Assembly (NCBI GenBank): GCA_030323885.1
Contig: CM059193.1
Coordinates: 51,984,749-52,048,748, forward strand
DNA length: 64,000 bases
Direction: 5' to 3'
Source: Branchipolynoe longqiensis
Taxonomy: Eukaryota > Annelida > Polychaeta > Phyllodocida > Polynoidae
Each line of letters begins with the position of its first letter. The stretch's first letter is position 1. The notes below the pieces were generated by a model. The model was not told the DNA's origin and did no database searches. It was given only the letters and a program-made list of their open reading frames with translations. A program made the translations under genes and the position numbers. Below, piece by piece: positions 32,662 through 44,190 of the stretch.

Positions 32662-33258
32662 GGGCCCGGTGTCAGCGTCTCACCTCCCACAAGTCTCACT
32701 TCCCAAACATCGCTTCTGCGCATGCGTCAGAATCCAACAGCGTCGTCTGCGCATGCGTCAAAAATGAGCCTGTCTGGTTCTCCACAAGAAATATGCATCC
32801 TCCTGTTTAACTCCAATAAATTCTTTAATATATGCGTCAATATTCTAAAAGTCAGAGAATATTGTTCTCCACAAGCAATATGTATTCTCCTGTATTCTTG
32901 GGTTTAAACTCATAAGAATAACCGCTAAAAAACAAATAGCGATAATCAGGTCGAGCAACCGACCAGAAGTAAACAACACGGCGATGTCAACTCTACCGTA
33001 CCTGCAACCGAATCGGTTTTTCGCCTTTAATATATTCACCAATATTCTCAAACTCATAGAGAATATTGTTGTACACGTTTCCTCCAGTATTCTTGGGTTT
33101 AAAGTCATAAAAACGCTACGAAACACTGGTAAATGAGACTTGTTGGAAATGAGACTCTGACAATCTGAAGTCTGCATTCGTCACTCGAATCCGCGCATGC
33201 GCAGAAGCGATATTTGGGAAATGAGACTTGTGGGAAATAAGACGCTGACACCGGGCCC
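32662..33258. mobile_element. TIR element inserted in gag
   Basis: 597 bp. Ends GGGCCCGGTGTCAGCGTCT and its complement. The inverted repeat extends about 65 bp on each side and includes 'cgcttctgcgcatgcg'. Interior AT-rich with repeated 'ttcttgggtttaaa' motifs. No transposase. The target duplication is not visible. Confidence 0.87.
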
Positions 33259-33269
33259 ACTCTGACCGC

Positions 33270-33905
33270 GTGGCCGGACACTCCAACTACGGCACCCGCT
33301 CCAGGAGGAGGTCACGCAGCAGGCGGCATAGGAGGAGCACCTCTGACTTGCGCAGCCGCTCATCCAGCTCCGCCCCCAGGCAGAAAAGTAAGTGGTCTCT
33401 CAAAAGATTTACTGTCGATGATCGGGAAGTTCGCAAGGTAAATGGTTACGCTATAATCGCCGCCACGACTGAGTGGGCCCTTGACATAGATCGCATGACG
33501 GTCAAGGACTACAAGGCGCTGTTTGAGCATATAAACTTTATTGCTGTTTGTGCCATTGATAACGACTTCAAAGATACCGCCCATGTTGCCTATGACAGGT
33601 CGGTTCGCAAGAAGGCAGCTGTCTATGGTTTCTCTGCCTTTTCTGAGGCTTATAACGGCGGGAGTGTCCTCTACTATGGAACACAGCATCTTAGATACAA
33701 AAAGCCCAGAACCAACGACTCTGGGCGCGGCTCTGGTGCCACTGACCGCAAACGCCCATGTTTTAGATGGAACAAGGACACAGTTTTGCGGCAGCTCTGA
33801 CTAAAAATGTACCTATGCCCATGTCTGCTCTAAATGTTGGAGCAAATCTCATAAACGCACTAAATGTACTAGGGACTGACGTGGAGAGGGGGCAGGGACC
33901 GGTTT
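33270..33905 (+). pseudogene. gag: Gag core and zinc-finger region of the YR element
   Basis: An Arg/Ser-rich stretch (RSRRRSRSRRHRRS) precedes a globular segment with 'FTVDDREVRKVNGYAIIAAT', 'EWALDIDRMTVKDY' and 'GFSAFSEAYNGG'. It then reads 'PCFRWNKDT' and stops at 33798-33800 in a shifted frame. In the alternative frame, zinc ligands continue as 'KCTYAHVCSKCWSKSHKRTKC' with a stop just before. Together this is a CCCH-like finger followed by a C-x2-C-x4-H-x4-C knuckle, as in Ngaro/DIRS Gag proteins. One small indel near 33780 and a stop break it. Confidence 0.78.
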
Positions 33906-34371
33906 TATTGACATTAATGCTGCCTCCCCCGACACTGCCGCTGTTTCTGTCAGACTTAACGTTGTTGATTATCCCACTCGTAATGGCCATAATACCTATG
34001 TCCACGAGGGGGAATCTACTGATATTGCCACTGAATATAATGAGAGGGCCGCTGAATCTAATGATATAGCCGCCGATTGTGATTGCCTCGTAGTGTTTCT
34101 GTTTATTGTATACATGATGGCGCGGTGGCTGGGAGACCGCCCCCCCCCCCCCCTGCCCATGAAGCCCGTTTTGGCCTTCACAGTGTGGCCGCCATGTGCG
34201 ATCAAGAGGGCGGGGTCGGTGTTGCCCACCATGAAGTGACCGCCACGTGCGTCCAAAATGGCGGAATTAGTGTAGGCCGCTGTGGTGGGCCGCCGCCTCC
34301 CGACAAGATGGCGGATGCTGGGCCGTTAAAAGTGGCGGCAATACCGCCTATGACAGCCGCGTCCCCACGTG

Positions 34372-34402
<31 letters not shown>

Positions 34403-34755
34403 AGGGCCCGGCCTGGAGTTGGAAACCAGATAGCCGCTTCTCCACCCCCTAGTGGCCGAATGCTCTCTACCCCTCCGCTCTACCCGCGTGTGTGAGGGGG
34501 GGGGGGGGGCGCTCAATGCCCTGATGCTGTTGCGCAACCCCCCGCTGACGGCTGCGCTGACACAGGCACTTGGAGCCCCCCCCCCCCAGTGGTGGGGGGG
34601 GAGGGTGCCGGTGCTGCCCTAATCGACCACACCCACTCCCAGGGGGGCGGGGCTGCTGGTGGTGCCCCTGCCTACGCCGTCATCGCGGCCTGGGTCGCCA
34701 GTGATCCGGGCCCTCAAGACTGGTTCCGTGTCGACCATAATGACAACACCTAAGG
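33906..34755 (+). other. GC-rich spacer between gag and RT of the YR element
   Basis: Contains homopolymer C (34141-34154) and G runs (34374-34402, 34497-34509) and Pro/Gly/Ala-rich frames. Frames here carry no recognised domain. Homopolymer lengths may be unreliable in the assembly. Confidence 0.6.
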
Positions 34756-35999
34756 GTGACCACCAAGGAAGCTCCTGGCCAACCTGATTGTGTTTTTGAC
34801 GTCTCTGATGATTGCGCGGCCGGTGCTTGCGTATGTGCCCACTATGTGGCTGGAATCCCTGTCCAGCTCAAACCTTGTCGGGTCTTCTGCGAGCTCTTCC
34901 TCCGGGGTGAGACTGACCCGGACTTTGAATATATACTCAGGGGTGCTATCTTCGGCTTTAAAGTTATTAACCCCCACTGTGCCTTTGACTATGACTGTCG
35001 CCATAGGACCATCATAGACGGCGCTGACAGGGCCAAGCTGACCGCCGAGATCGACCGAGGTTGCATCTCGGTCGTCGGCCCCAGGCCGACCTGCGTTCAT
35101 GATGTCTTTTGTGTTCCCAAAGATGGGGGCGGGGGCAGGGCCATTGTCGACTGCAGCCGCCCCTGTGGCTGCTCTGTGAATGTCTGCACCGATCAGGTTT
35201 GCATCAAATTCAAATATAACGCTCTTGACAGTGTGACTGAGCTAATGGAGGTTGGTGATTATATGTGCACGGTAGACATCAAGGATGCCTACTGAGCTAT
35301 CTCCATTCATCCTAGTGACTGTGACAGGCAGGGCCTCCATTGGGACTTTTCGGTGGGTGGGGGCCACGTACATGAAGGACAACGTCTCTGCATGGGACTC
35401 TCCTCCAGCCCCTTCGTCTTCAGCAAGGGCATCAGAAGACTTGTCAACACCCCGACGACTTCTGCCTCAACAGCCCAACTTTTGATGATGGCTGCCATGA
35501 CCAGGGGAAGCTCATCGCCATCCTCCGCAGAGTTGGTTTCCTTGTCAGCTTCCCAAAACTCTCCTCACCTAGTACCCTGGTCCGCTTCCTCGCCATTAAC
35601 ATTGACCCTGGCCGGCTAGAGATAAGCCTCCCTGCTGATAGGCTTTCACGCCTGCTCGCCATGCTCCAGGACATGGCGGGCAGGAGGAAGGTGACCAGGA
35701 AGACCCTCGAACATCTAGCTGGCCTCTTGGCCCACTGCAGCAAGGTCGTTAGGGGGGTCCACACTTTCTGCCGTAGGGTCTATGATAGTGTCGCTAGCGT
35801 TTGTGAGCCCCACCACCTTGTCCGCCTATCCAGAGGTTTCCGAGGCGATGTCGGTTGGTGGTGGTGCGAGTTTGCTGCCAGATTCAATGGTAAGGCCCGG
35901 ATCCTTGGGCACTTCGCCCCACAAATCTCCACCTACAGCGACACCTCCGACACCTCCGACGAGACTAGACAAAGAACTGGAAAATTACAAACAAACTAA
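34756..35999 (+). pseudogene. reverse transcriptase/RNase H of the YR element
   Basis: The DIRS/Ngaro-type RT shows 'HDVFCVPKDGGGGRAIVDCS', 'CIKFKYNALDSV', 'MCTVDIKDAY' (first catalytic Asp), a TGA at 35293-35295, then 'AISIHPSDCDRQGLHWDF' and 'CMGLSSSPFVFSKG'. After a frame change near 35440 the active-site box reads P-D-D-F in 'DDFCLNSPTFDDG', so both Asp codons survive. The thumb region follows: 'KLIAILRRVGFLVSFPKLSS', 'RKTLEHLAGLLAHCSKVV' and 'HHLVRLSRGFRGDVGWWW'. The frame ends just inside RNase H ('TYSDTS'). One stop and one indel inactivate it. Confidence 0.85.
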
Positions 36000-36164
36000 C
36001 ATAGGCTATTACTAGCAACCAACATTGCAGAAGGCTGACCTGAGCAGACACAGGTAAACACTCCTGGGCGAAGGAACAGATCAAGACAGCACCACAGCTG
36101 TCCAGCATTGAAAACAAGCACCCTCACGGAAGCTTATACGTTATGGACAGAGTAAATATCTTGT

Positions 36165-36375
36165 CAATAAAAAAAATGAACAATCCGCTCTATGACTTTC
36201 CCAGGCAGGGGTAGGATTGAGATTGGCTGCAGCTCACTGCATCATCTAGGGTTATTGGACTTTGGTTTCGGGGATGACCATGGCCACCTTCCATGGGTCA
36301 AGAAAGACACCAGTGGCCAATATTCGGTTGTAGAGATGAGTGAACTCAGATATTAGTGCAACCATTGCTCCTTTA
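36165..36375 (-). pseudogene. LINE reverse transcriptase fragment
   Basis: On the minus strand: 'ALISEFTHLYNRILATGVFL' followed by 'DPWKVAMVIPETK', then, after an indel, 'SQSQSYPCLGKVIERI'-like text. This is the fingers region of a Jockey/CR1-group RT. Only about 65 codons survive. Confidence 0.55.
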
Positions 36376-36389
36376 ATATATAAGGCGCT

Positions 36390-36582
36390 GCTGTTCTGGA
36401 TGCCTGATCATTTATATGGTGATAGTTTCTCAAATAATATTTAAAATATCTAAATATTTAAAATAAAAATTGTTTCAAACTAAAGTTAGACGATCGGCCA
36501 TACAATACAATTGTAATGATAAAAAAAAGCTATTTATTTCAGAAAATTGCAGAAACTCAAAACGATCGGACTATACAACTTT
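36390..36582 (-). mobile_element. MITE-T fragment
   Basis: Contains 'gcagaaactcaaaacgatcg' and 'actatacaactttac' at the end. A patch 'ccatacaatacaattgtaat' resembles the pogo/Tigger-like MITE interior, suggesting a composite. Confidence 0.6.
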
Positions 36583-36762
36583 ACTAGGTCATGGGATACG
36601 AACCCATGGCTTCCAACACTGATTGATTCAAACTAATAACTTTAGAATTTATACTTGTTGCTGGAATGAGGAAGACCAATTGTCCGCGATTGAAAATTCC
36701 CCAGCATACCCCCAGACAACACCCCCCACCCCTCTCTAGCCACTCGCACCTTTGGCACTCAA

Positions 36763-37020
36763 CCGTGCGCCGTGGCCTAGTGCACGGGAGATTGGGATTT
36801 CGGTTCCCGGTCAAGTGAAACCAATGGCTTATAGAATTGATACTTGTCGCTTCCTAGTCTGGCGCTCAGCATTGCGATATTCGGTCATGGTGCCGGTGGT
36901 CTGATTTCCCAGTGGGGCAGCACCATAAAGTCGCCATGAGTGCGCACTGTCACAACTTAATACCCATCCTGATATGACCTTTGATGCTGCCAGGACATAA
37001 AACTCCAACAACCAACCAAC
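36763..37020 (+). mobile_element. SINE-1 copy, internally deleted
   Basis: tRNA-like head ('cgccgtggcctagtgcacg', 'tttcggttcccggtc'), body missing about 80 bp, and tail 'aaaactccaacaaccaacca'. Confidence 0.85.
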
Positions 37021-37682
37021 CTTTGGCACACATGGAGGTGATGATTCCAGCATACAGTGTTTATCTACATTGGCATAAAGTTGATAAAATCTGAGAGAAT
37101 AGGGACAAAACCAAGATGGCGGCGACTAGATGCTCTCGATTCGACTTTTAAAGACTATGAATCGACATCTTTTCACAAATTCTTCACTCAAGAAATAGTG
37201 GTCTACGATAAATAAGCATTTGAACCATATAGTTAGCACAGTACATTACAAATGCATGTGGTTACGTTCGTAAATCATCCTTCCAACACTTTTTCTATGA
37301 GGTTGCTTAGCAACCCTGTTGCTGGAGTAACTAACCAAACTCCCACAATCCTCTTTTAGTGAGGTCATCAGGGAATACAGCAAATGGGTCGCATGTACTC
37401 CTAGAATACTAACTAACACCAGTAATGGGTCATGTGAGTTGACGGCATGCACTACTGCCTAACCTAATTTACCTACACTTCAAAGCTGTTTGCATGGAAA
37501 CACAAAAGTCATGCATTATTCCTTCAACGGGGCAACCTCAGGTTGCTTGCAATGGCTTGTTCTCACTATCTTTTATTTTAATTTTATTTATTTTAGGGGG
37601 TAATAGTTTTTATTATCAGAATAACACATTTGTCATCATGGAGGCAGTGAATACTGGTTGTATGTTTGCTCATTTCTTTGTA
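37021..37682. other. unassigned non-coding stretch
   Basis: No gene or element recognised. Confidence 0.4.
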
Positions 37683-37940
37683 TGGGTTTTGCGTCCTAGC
37701 AACAGGAAGGGTAGAGACATGACTGCGCACTCATGGCCGCTTAATAGTGCAGTCACACTGGGACATTACGATGCTGGCACCCTGAACCGATATCCCACTC
37801 AGTCATATTATCCTGACCACTGTGCTAACCAGTCCTTGTCATATCCTACCAATGCCTACGTAGTGGCAAGTATCAATGTTGCGTGTCATTGGTTTGAACT
37901 GGCGACCTTCCGCACGATTCGGCCACCGCGTTCGGTGATC
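37683..37940 (-). mobile_element. SINE-1 copy
   Basis: Tail 'gcgtcctagcaac', body 'cactcagtcatattatcctg', head 'cgattcggccaccgcgttcg'. Part of the tRNA-like head has been lost between B and A boxes. Confidence 0.85.
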
Positions 37941-38114
37941 CTGGTTGGTAGATGCTGGAAGTTATCTACACAAATCATTTCGATGGCGAATAATTTGGCG
38001 ATTGGAATTGGATGAGTAATAAACAAAATTGTGTATATGGATACTTGTTGATTGATGATGGTAGCTATGATGATGATGAGGATGAGTCCCCTAGTGTAAG
38101 AGTAGTTGCATTGG

Positions 38115-38640
38115 TTATGGCATGTGTGTGTGGGTAGGAGGGGATATACGGAAACATGCATATATTGGCTAAATGTGTGTGTGGGTAGGAGGGGATATAC
38201 GGAAACATGCGTACGTTGGGTAAAAGTGTGTGTGGGTAGGAGGGGATATATGGAAACATGGGTACATTGGGTAAAAGTGTGTCTGCGTAGGAGGGGATAT
38301 ACGAAAACATGCGTACATTGGGTAAAAGTGTGTGCGGGTAGGAGGGGATATACAGAAACATGCGTACATTGGATAAAAGTGTGTGTGTGTAGGAGGGGAT
38401 ATATGGAAACATGCGTACATTGGGTAAACGTGTGTGTGGGTAGGAGGGGATATACAGAAACATGCATACATTGGGCAAAGGTGTGCGTGGGTAGGAGGGG
38501 GAAACGGAAACATGCATACTTTGGGTAAAAGTGTGTGTGCATAGGAGGGGATATACGAAAACATGCGTACATTGGATAAATGTGTGTGTGGGTATGAGGG
38601 GTAAACGGAAACATGCGAACATTGGGGAAAAGTGGTAGTA
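38115..38640 (+). repeat. 51-bp tandem satellite
   Basis: About ten units with landmarks 'gtgtgtgtgggtaggagggg' and 'aacatgcgtacattgggtaa'. Since 51 is divisible by three, every frame without a stop stays open, giving 17-residue repeat frames on both strands, including a 252-codon one. I do not regard these as genes. Confidence 0.93.
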
Positions 38641-38674
38641 GCACAATTCTGGTGGTTTTATGTTAATATTGCTA

Positions 38675-38991
38675 TGCTTGCTTGTTTGTCGTTGCTTTAT
38701 GTTCTATGGTCATATCAGGATGGGTACCAACATGTGACAGTACCACTCATGACGACTTTATTGTGCTGCCCCACCGGGAGACCAGGCTACCGGCACCTTG
38801 ACCCAATATCCCACTCGGTCACATTATCCTGCTACTATCTAACCAGCCCTTGCCCTATCCTATTAATGCCGAGCGCCTATCTAGATAGCTACAAGTATCA
38901 ATTTCATAAGTGATTAGTTTGACTGAGCTTCGAACTCCCGACCTTACGCATCGGAGGACCTGCGCTATACCGATTCGGCCACCGCGTCCGC
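38675..38991 (-). mobile_element. SINE-1 copy, near full length
   Basis: All landmarks are present: 'gctttatgttctatggtcat', 'cactcggtcacattatcctg', 'tatcaatttcataagtgat', and the head 'accgattcggccaccgcgtc'. Confidence 0.88.
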
Positions 38992-39029
38992 TAAGTGTTT
39001 TGTAGATTCAGGTCCGTGGTCAGTTGGAT

Positions 39030-40335
39030 GCTCTTAGGGGAGGCATGAGAGGAGGGTCCAGATGTGACGGAAGGTGGCAGCGGGAGGGCAGGGCGAGGCA
39101 GGCGGGGGCAGGATGAGGCAGGCCGGGGACGCAGAGCCAGGTGGCAGCGGGAGGGCGGGGCGAGGCAGGCCGGAGGCGGGGTGAGGCAGGCCGGGGACGC
39201 AGAGTCAGGTGGCAGCGGGAGGGCGAGGTGAGGCAGACCGGGGGCGGTGTGAGGCAGGCGGGGGGCGCAGAGCCAGGTGGCAGCGGGAGGGAGGGGCGAG
39301 GCAGGCCTGGGGCGGGGTGAGGCAGGCCGGGGACGCAGAGCGAGGTGGCAGTGGGAGGGCGGGATGAGGCAGACCAGGGGCGGGGTGAGGCAGGCGGGGG
39401 GCGCAGAGCCAGGTGGCAGCGGGAGGGCGGGGCGAGGCAGGCGGGGGTCGGAGTGAGGCAGACTGGGGGTGCAGAGCCAGGTGGCAGCGGGAGGTCGGAG
39501 TGAGGCATGCCGGGGGCACAGTGCCAGGTGGCAGCGGGAGGGCGGGGCGAGGCAGGCAGGGGTCGGAGTGAGGCAGACTGGGGGTGCAGAGCCAGGTGGC
39601 AGCGGGAGGGCGGGGTGAGGCATGCCGGGGATGCAGAGCCAGGTGGCAGTGGGAGGGCGGGGCAAGGCAGGCGGGGACGGGGTGAGGCAAGCCGGGGGCG
39701 CAGAGCCAGGTGGCAGCGGGAGGTCGGGGTGAGGCATGCCGGGGGCACAGTACCAGGTGGCAGCGGGAGGGCGGGGCGAGGCAGGCGGGGGCGGGGTGAG
39801 GCAGACTGGGGGCGCAGAGCCAGGTGGCAGCGGGAGGGTGGGGCGAGGCAGGCAGGGGCGGGGTGAGGCAGGCCGCGGGCGTAGAGCCAGGTGGCAGCGG
39901 GAGGGCGGGGTGAGGCAGGCGGGGGTCGGAGTGAGGCAGACTGGGGGGGCAGAGCCAGGTGGCAGTGGGAGGGCGAGGTGAGGCAGGCGGGGGGTGCACA
40001 GCCAGGTCGCAGCGGGAGGGCGGAGCGAGGCAGGCGGGGTCGGAGTGAGGCAGACTGGGGGCGCAGAGCCAGGTGGCAGCGGGAGGGCGGGGCGAGGCAG
40101 GCGGGGGGCGCAGAGCCAGGTGGCAGCAGGAGGGCGGGGCGAGGCAGGCGGGGATCGGAGTGAGGCAGACTGGGGGCGCAGAGCCAGGTGGCAGCGGGAG
40201 GGCAGGGCGAGGCAGGCGGGCGCGGCGTGAGGCAGGCCGGGGGCGTAGAGCCATGTGGCAGCGGGAGGGCGGGGCGAGGCAGGCGGGGGTCGGAGTGAGG
40301 CAGGCCGGGGGCGCAGAGCCAGGTGGCCAGCAGGG
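39030..40335 (+). repeat. GC-rich minisatellite, composite units
   Basis: About 1.3 kb of modules 'gagccaggtggcagcggga' and 'gggcgaggcaggcggggg' repeating with irregular spacing of roughly 58-78 bp. Minus-strand frames of 508 and 349 codons (Pro/Ala/Leu/Arg-rich) span it. Confidence 0.92.
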
Positions 40336-40493
40336 TGGCCCTTATCAATCGGTGAGACGAAGGGCCTGTCCAGTGAGGTGGTTTTAAGAGTAGAACTGAA
40401 TCCCAGTTATTTTGGAGCCCCTCTACGCCAGATATGAAGGCGTGAAGGCAAATCTTCTCGTAGGATTGCCAAGGTGTCGGAGCCATATACATA

Positions 40494-40668
40494 TAGTAAA
40501 ACCTCTTTAACTCGACTGACCATGGGGCCGACTTTAAATGGTCCATTTATGTGGGTGGTCGGTTGTTTTATCATTACACAGGTATTGTATGGGCGATCAT
40601 TTGGAACCCAAATAAAGCGATCGTGGTCGGTCTGTGGAGGTGGTCGGTTAAAGAGGTTTTACTGTATA
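40494..40668. mobile_element. pogo/Tigger-like MITE
   Basis: Left end 'tagtaaaacctctttaac' and right end 'gttaaagaggttttactgta' are inverted repeats. TA dinucleotides flank. About 175 bp, non-coding. The CAGTAAAACCTC-type terminus is typical of pogo/Tigger transposons (established family knowledge). Confidence 0.87.
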
Positions 40669-41490
40669 TATATATATCTGCTCAATAATCTATTATGGGA
40701 ATATAAACAAGGACACTATCTATCTTCAGTGCCATATACTATACTGTACTCACTATATCATATTTACTGATCCTATGTAGTTACAGTATTGGCCACATCG
40801 GTGCCACCTGTGAGGGGCTCTGACCACTTGTATACCAGCTGTGTCTTGTCGTTAGCACCTACAGACCTCTTGGACAGTGGTGACAGAGGTGACCTTCCTG
40901 ACTGTACACCAAAATGATGCTTTGCAAGCTATTAATATATTGTGTTTGCATCCTTCAGTCTTGGAGACTATGGAGTAGCACATGAGGAGGTGGTTGAGGA
41001 ACATCCTCATGTATGGCTGTAGAGACTAATCCTCAATTTGCACACTCTGTCGGAGCCCTGGCACGTGAAATCATATGCATCCTGTTATTCTGTGGAAGTA
41101 ACTTCTTCGTTTTGATGACTGGCCCTCTTGTCCTAATAATAGCTGACTGACAAAATTAATGTATACATGTACACAATCTATCAGTGTAGCAAATGACATC
41201 AAGATACATCAGATGTAAGAAAAACATGGGATGTAATTGTTTATCAAGATAATTGAGGTGATCGATTAATTATATATATGAAGAGTTCAGGTGCAGATCT
41301 CCATAAACAACAATCCAGGAATGTACACAGTACTGCTTGTACACGTGGTGTATGATGTGCTTGAGTACAAGCAGGTCAGTGCACACAGCCACCAGTGCGT
41401 TTTGTGGAAGTAGTGCAGGAAAGGTGGGTTAGAAAGCAGGCACGGTGTAATACCCCGCCAGGTCTGTCCACGTGACACACACAGCACATA
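40669..41490. other. unassigned non-coding stretch
   Basis: No gene or element recognised. Confidence 0.4.
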
Positions 41491-41680
41491 TGTTTGTTTG
41501 TTGTTGCTTTACGTCCTAGGAACATTTAAGGTCACATCAGGACGGGTACCGACTTGAGACAGTGGGCACTCATCGCGACTTTATAGTGCTGTCCCACTGG
41601 GAAACCAGGCTGCCAACACCATGACCCGATATCCCACACAGTCACATTATCCTGATACAAGCCTGGCGTTCGGCATTACT
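41491..41680 (-). mobile_element. SINE-1 copy, head missing
   Basis: Tail 'ttgttgctttacgtcctagg' and body to 'cacattatcctgata'; the tRNA-like head is absent. Confidence 0.83.
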
Positions 41681-42373
41681 AGGAAAGAGAAAGGAAGGGT
41701 AGAATGAGGAAGACACATTTTTCGTTATTGAAATTTCCCCAGCTTAATTAACGAATGTAACAAAAGAAAACAAACAAAGAAACGGAATGATCGCTTGCAT
41801 TAAGCTTCAGAGCCGTATGATAACTCACAGACATTACCACGTTGTCATGGCTTCATCAGTACTTATATGCAGTACAGACATAATTCAATATGAAAGAATG
41901 GAAGCAGTAATATTCAACTGTGAAATGTGATGGTGAATGCACTCTGGTTTAAGCAAACACAAGTGGCAGAATTGCCTCACTGCATACAGAGTTCTGATAC
42001 TTCCATCACATTTCCCTTAAATAACTGGTCTCTTCATTTGAACTGGTACTCTTTACATAGATATTCACTATAGATACATAATACTTATTTATAAATAAAT
42101 TTGTACAATATGCTTTGTACATATCTATATATAGTATGTGTGCATATAGTTTGTGTATATTTATAAATAAAGTCCACATATATCTAGTACAGAAAAGACT
42201 GCCGAATGTAAATAATATTTAGAATAGAACTGCTAAATACATGTGACGTCAGGCAGGGAAGCAATAGATTGAATCACATATGCCATATAGAATAGCTAAA
42301 TGATTATCATTGAAGGGAGGCTCCGGATGCTTTCTTTTGGAGTTTTATGACACCTTTCTATTGCAGTGGATTG
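41681..42373. other. unassigned stretch
   Basis: No gene recognised. A block at 41700-41752 ('gaatgaggaagacac' ... 'ttccccagc') resembles 36660-36710. Confidence 0.4.
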
Positions 42374-44190
42374 CTTGTTTAAAGCGAGCTATAACGAGTA
42401 TTACGTACCAGGTCCCCATCCTGATATTGTTTAAAGTGTACTATAACGAGTATTACGTACCAGGTCCCCATCCTGATATTGTTTAAAGCGGGCTATAATG
42501 AGTATTACGTACCAGGTTCCCATCCTAATATTGTTTAAAGCGTGCTATAATGAGTATTACGTACCAGGTCCCCATCCTGATATTGTTTAAAGCGTGCGAT
42601 AATGAGTATTACGTACCAGGTCCCCATCCTGATATTGTTTAAAGTGTGCTATAATGAGTATTACATACCAGGTCCCCATCCTGATATTGTTTAAGGTGTG
42701 CTATAACGAGTATTACATACGAGGTCCCCATCCTGATATTGTTTAAAGCGTGCTATAACGAGTATTACGTACCAGGTCCCCATCCTGATATTGTTTAAAG
42801 CGTGCTATAACGAGTATTACGTACCAGGTCCCCATCCTGATATTGTTTAAAGTGTGCTATAACGAGTATTACGTACCAGGTCCCCATCCTGATATTGTTT
42901 AAAGCGTGCTATAACGAGTATTACATACCAGGTCCCCATCCTGATATTGTTTAAAGCGTGCTATAACGAGTATTACGTACCAGGTCCCCATCCTGATATT
43001 GTTTAAGGTGTGCTATAACGAGTATTTCATACCAGGTCCCCATCCTGATATTGTTTAAAGTGTGCTATAACGAGTATTACATACCAGGTCCCCATCCTGA
43101 TATTGTTTAAGGTGTGCTATAACGAGTATTACATACCAGGTCCCCATCCTGATATTGTTTAAGGTGTGCTATAACGAGTATTACATACCAGGTCCCCATC
43201 CTGATATTGTTTAAAGCGTGCGATAATGAGTATTACGTACCAGGTCCCCATCCTGATATTGTTTAAAGCGGGCTATAACGAGTATTACGTACCAGGTCCC
43301 CATCCTGATATTGTTTAAAGTGTGCTATAATGAGTATTACGTACCAGGTCCCCATCCTGATATTGTTTAAAGCGTGCTATAACGAGTATTACGTACCAGG
43401 TCCCCATCCTGATATTGTTTAAAGTGTGCTATAATGAGTATTACATACCAGGTCCCCATCCTGATATTGTTTAAAGTGTGCTATAATGAGTATTACGTAC
43501 CAGGTCCCCATCCTGATATTGTTTAAAGTGTGCTATAACGAGTATTACATACCAGGTCCCCATCCTGATATTGTTTAAGGTGTGCTATAACGAGTATTAC
43601 ATACGAGGTCCCCATCCTGATATTGTTTAAAGCGTGCTATAACGAGTATTACATACCAGGTCCCCATCCTGATATTGTTTAAAGTGTGCTATAACGAGTA
43701 TTACATACCAGGTCCCCATCCTGATATTGTTTAAAGTGTGCTATAACGAGTATTACATACCAGGTCCCCATCCTGATATTGTTTAAAGCGTGCGATAATG
43801 AGTATTACGTACCAGGTCCCCATCCTGATATTGTTTAAAGCGTGCTATAACGAGTATTACGTACCAGGTCCCCATCCTGATATTGTTTAAAGCGTGCTAT
43901 AACGAGTATTACGTACCAGGTCCCCATCCTGATATTGTTTAAAGCGTGCTATAACGAGTATTACATACCAGGTCCCCATCCTGATATTGTTTAAAGCGTG
44001 CTATAACGAGTATTACATACCAGGTCCCCATCCTGATATTGTTTAAAGCGGGCTATAACGAGTATTACGTACCAGGTCCCCATCCTGATATTGTTTAAAG
44101 CATGCTATAATGAGTATTACGTACCAGGTCCCCATCCTGATATTGTTTAAAGCGTGCTATAACGAGTATTTCATACCAGGTCCCCATCCT
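42374..44190 (+). repeat. 52-bp tandem satellite, about 35 units
   Basis: Very homogeneous array; unit landmarks 'tgtttaaagcgtgctataac' and 'gtaccaggtccccatcctga'. Variation is mostly at CpG-like sites (acg/aca, cg/tg). The part 'gtaccaggtccccatcctga' resembles the SINE-1 tail region as seen at 46750-46772. Confidence 0.97.

Larger units (their letters stand above)
32441..36000 (+). mobile_element. Ngaro/DIRS-like YR retroelement, truncated and decayed
   Basis: An order of coiled-coil gag start, gag core, zinc-finger cluster, GC-rich spacer and RT typical of tyrosine-recombinase retrotransposons. It ends inside RNase H near 35990. No recombinase domain and no split direct repeats are seen at this locus. 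Another element is inserted in gag (32662-33258). Confidence 0.8.

Noticed and set aside
33360..33689. 109-codon minus-strand frame opposite gag
   Set aside because: Shadow of the YR-element Gag coding sequence.
38065..38646. 252- and 193-codon minus-strand frames and a 140-codon plus-strand frame with 17-residue repeats
   Set aside because: A 51-bp satellite keeps every stop-free frame open on both strands. No start context, no flanking unique coding sequence.
39020..40546. 508-codon Pro/Ala/Leu-rich frame on the minus strand
   Set aside because: Lies over a GC-rich minisatellite; overlapping frames of similar length exist on both strands. The 60 or so unique N-terminal residues match nothing I recognise.
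42374..44190. CRISPR array (regular repeats)
   Set aside because: Units are contiguous 52-bp repeats with no unique spacers, in a eukaryotic context with no cas genes.
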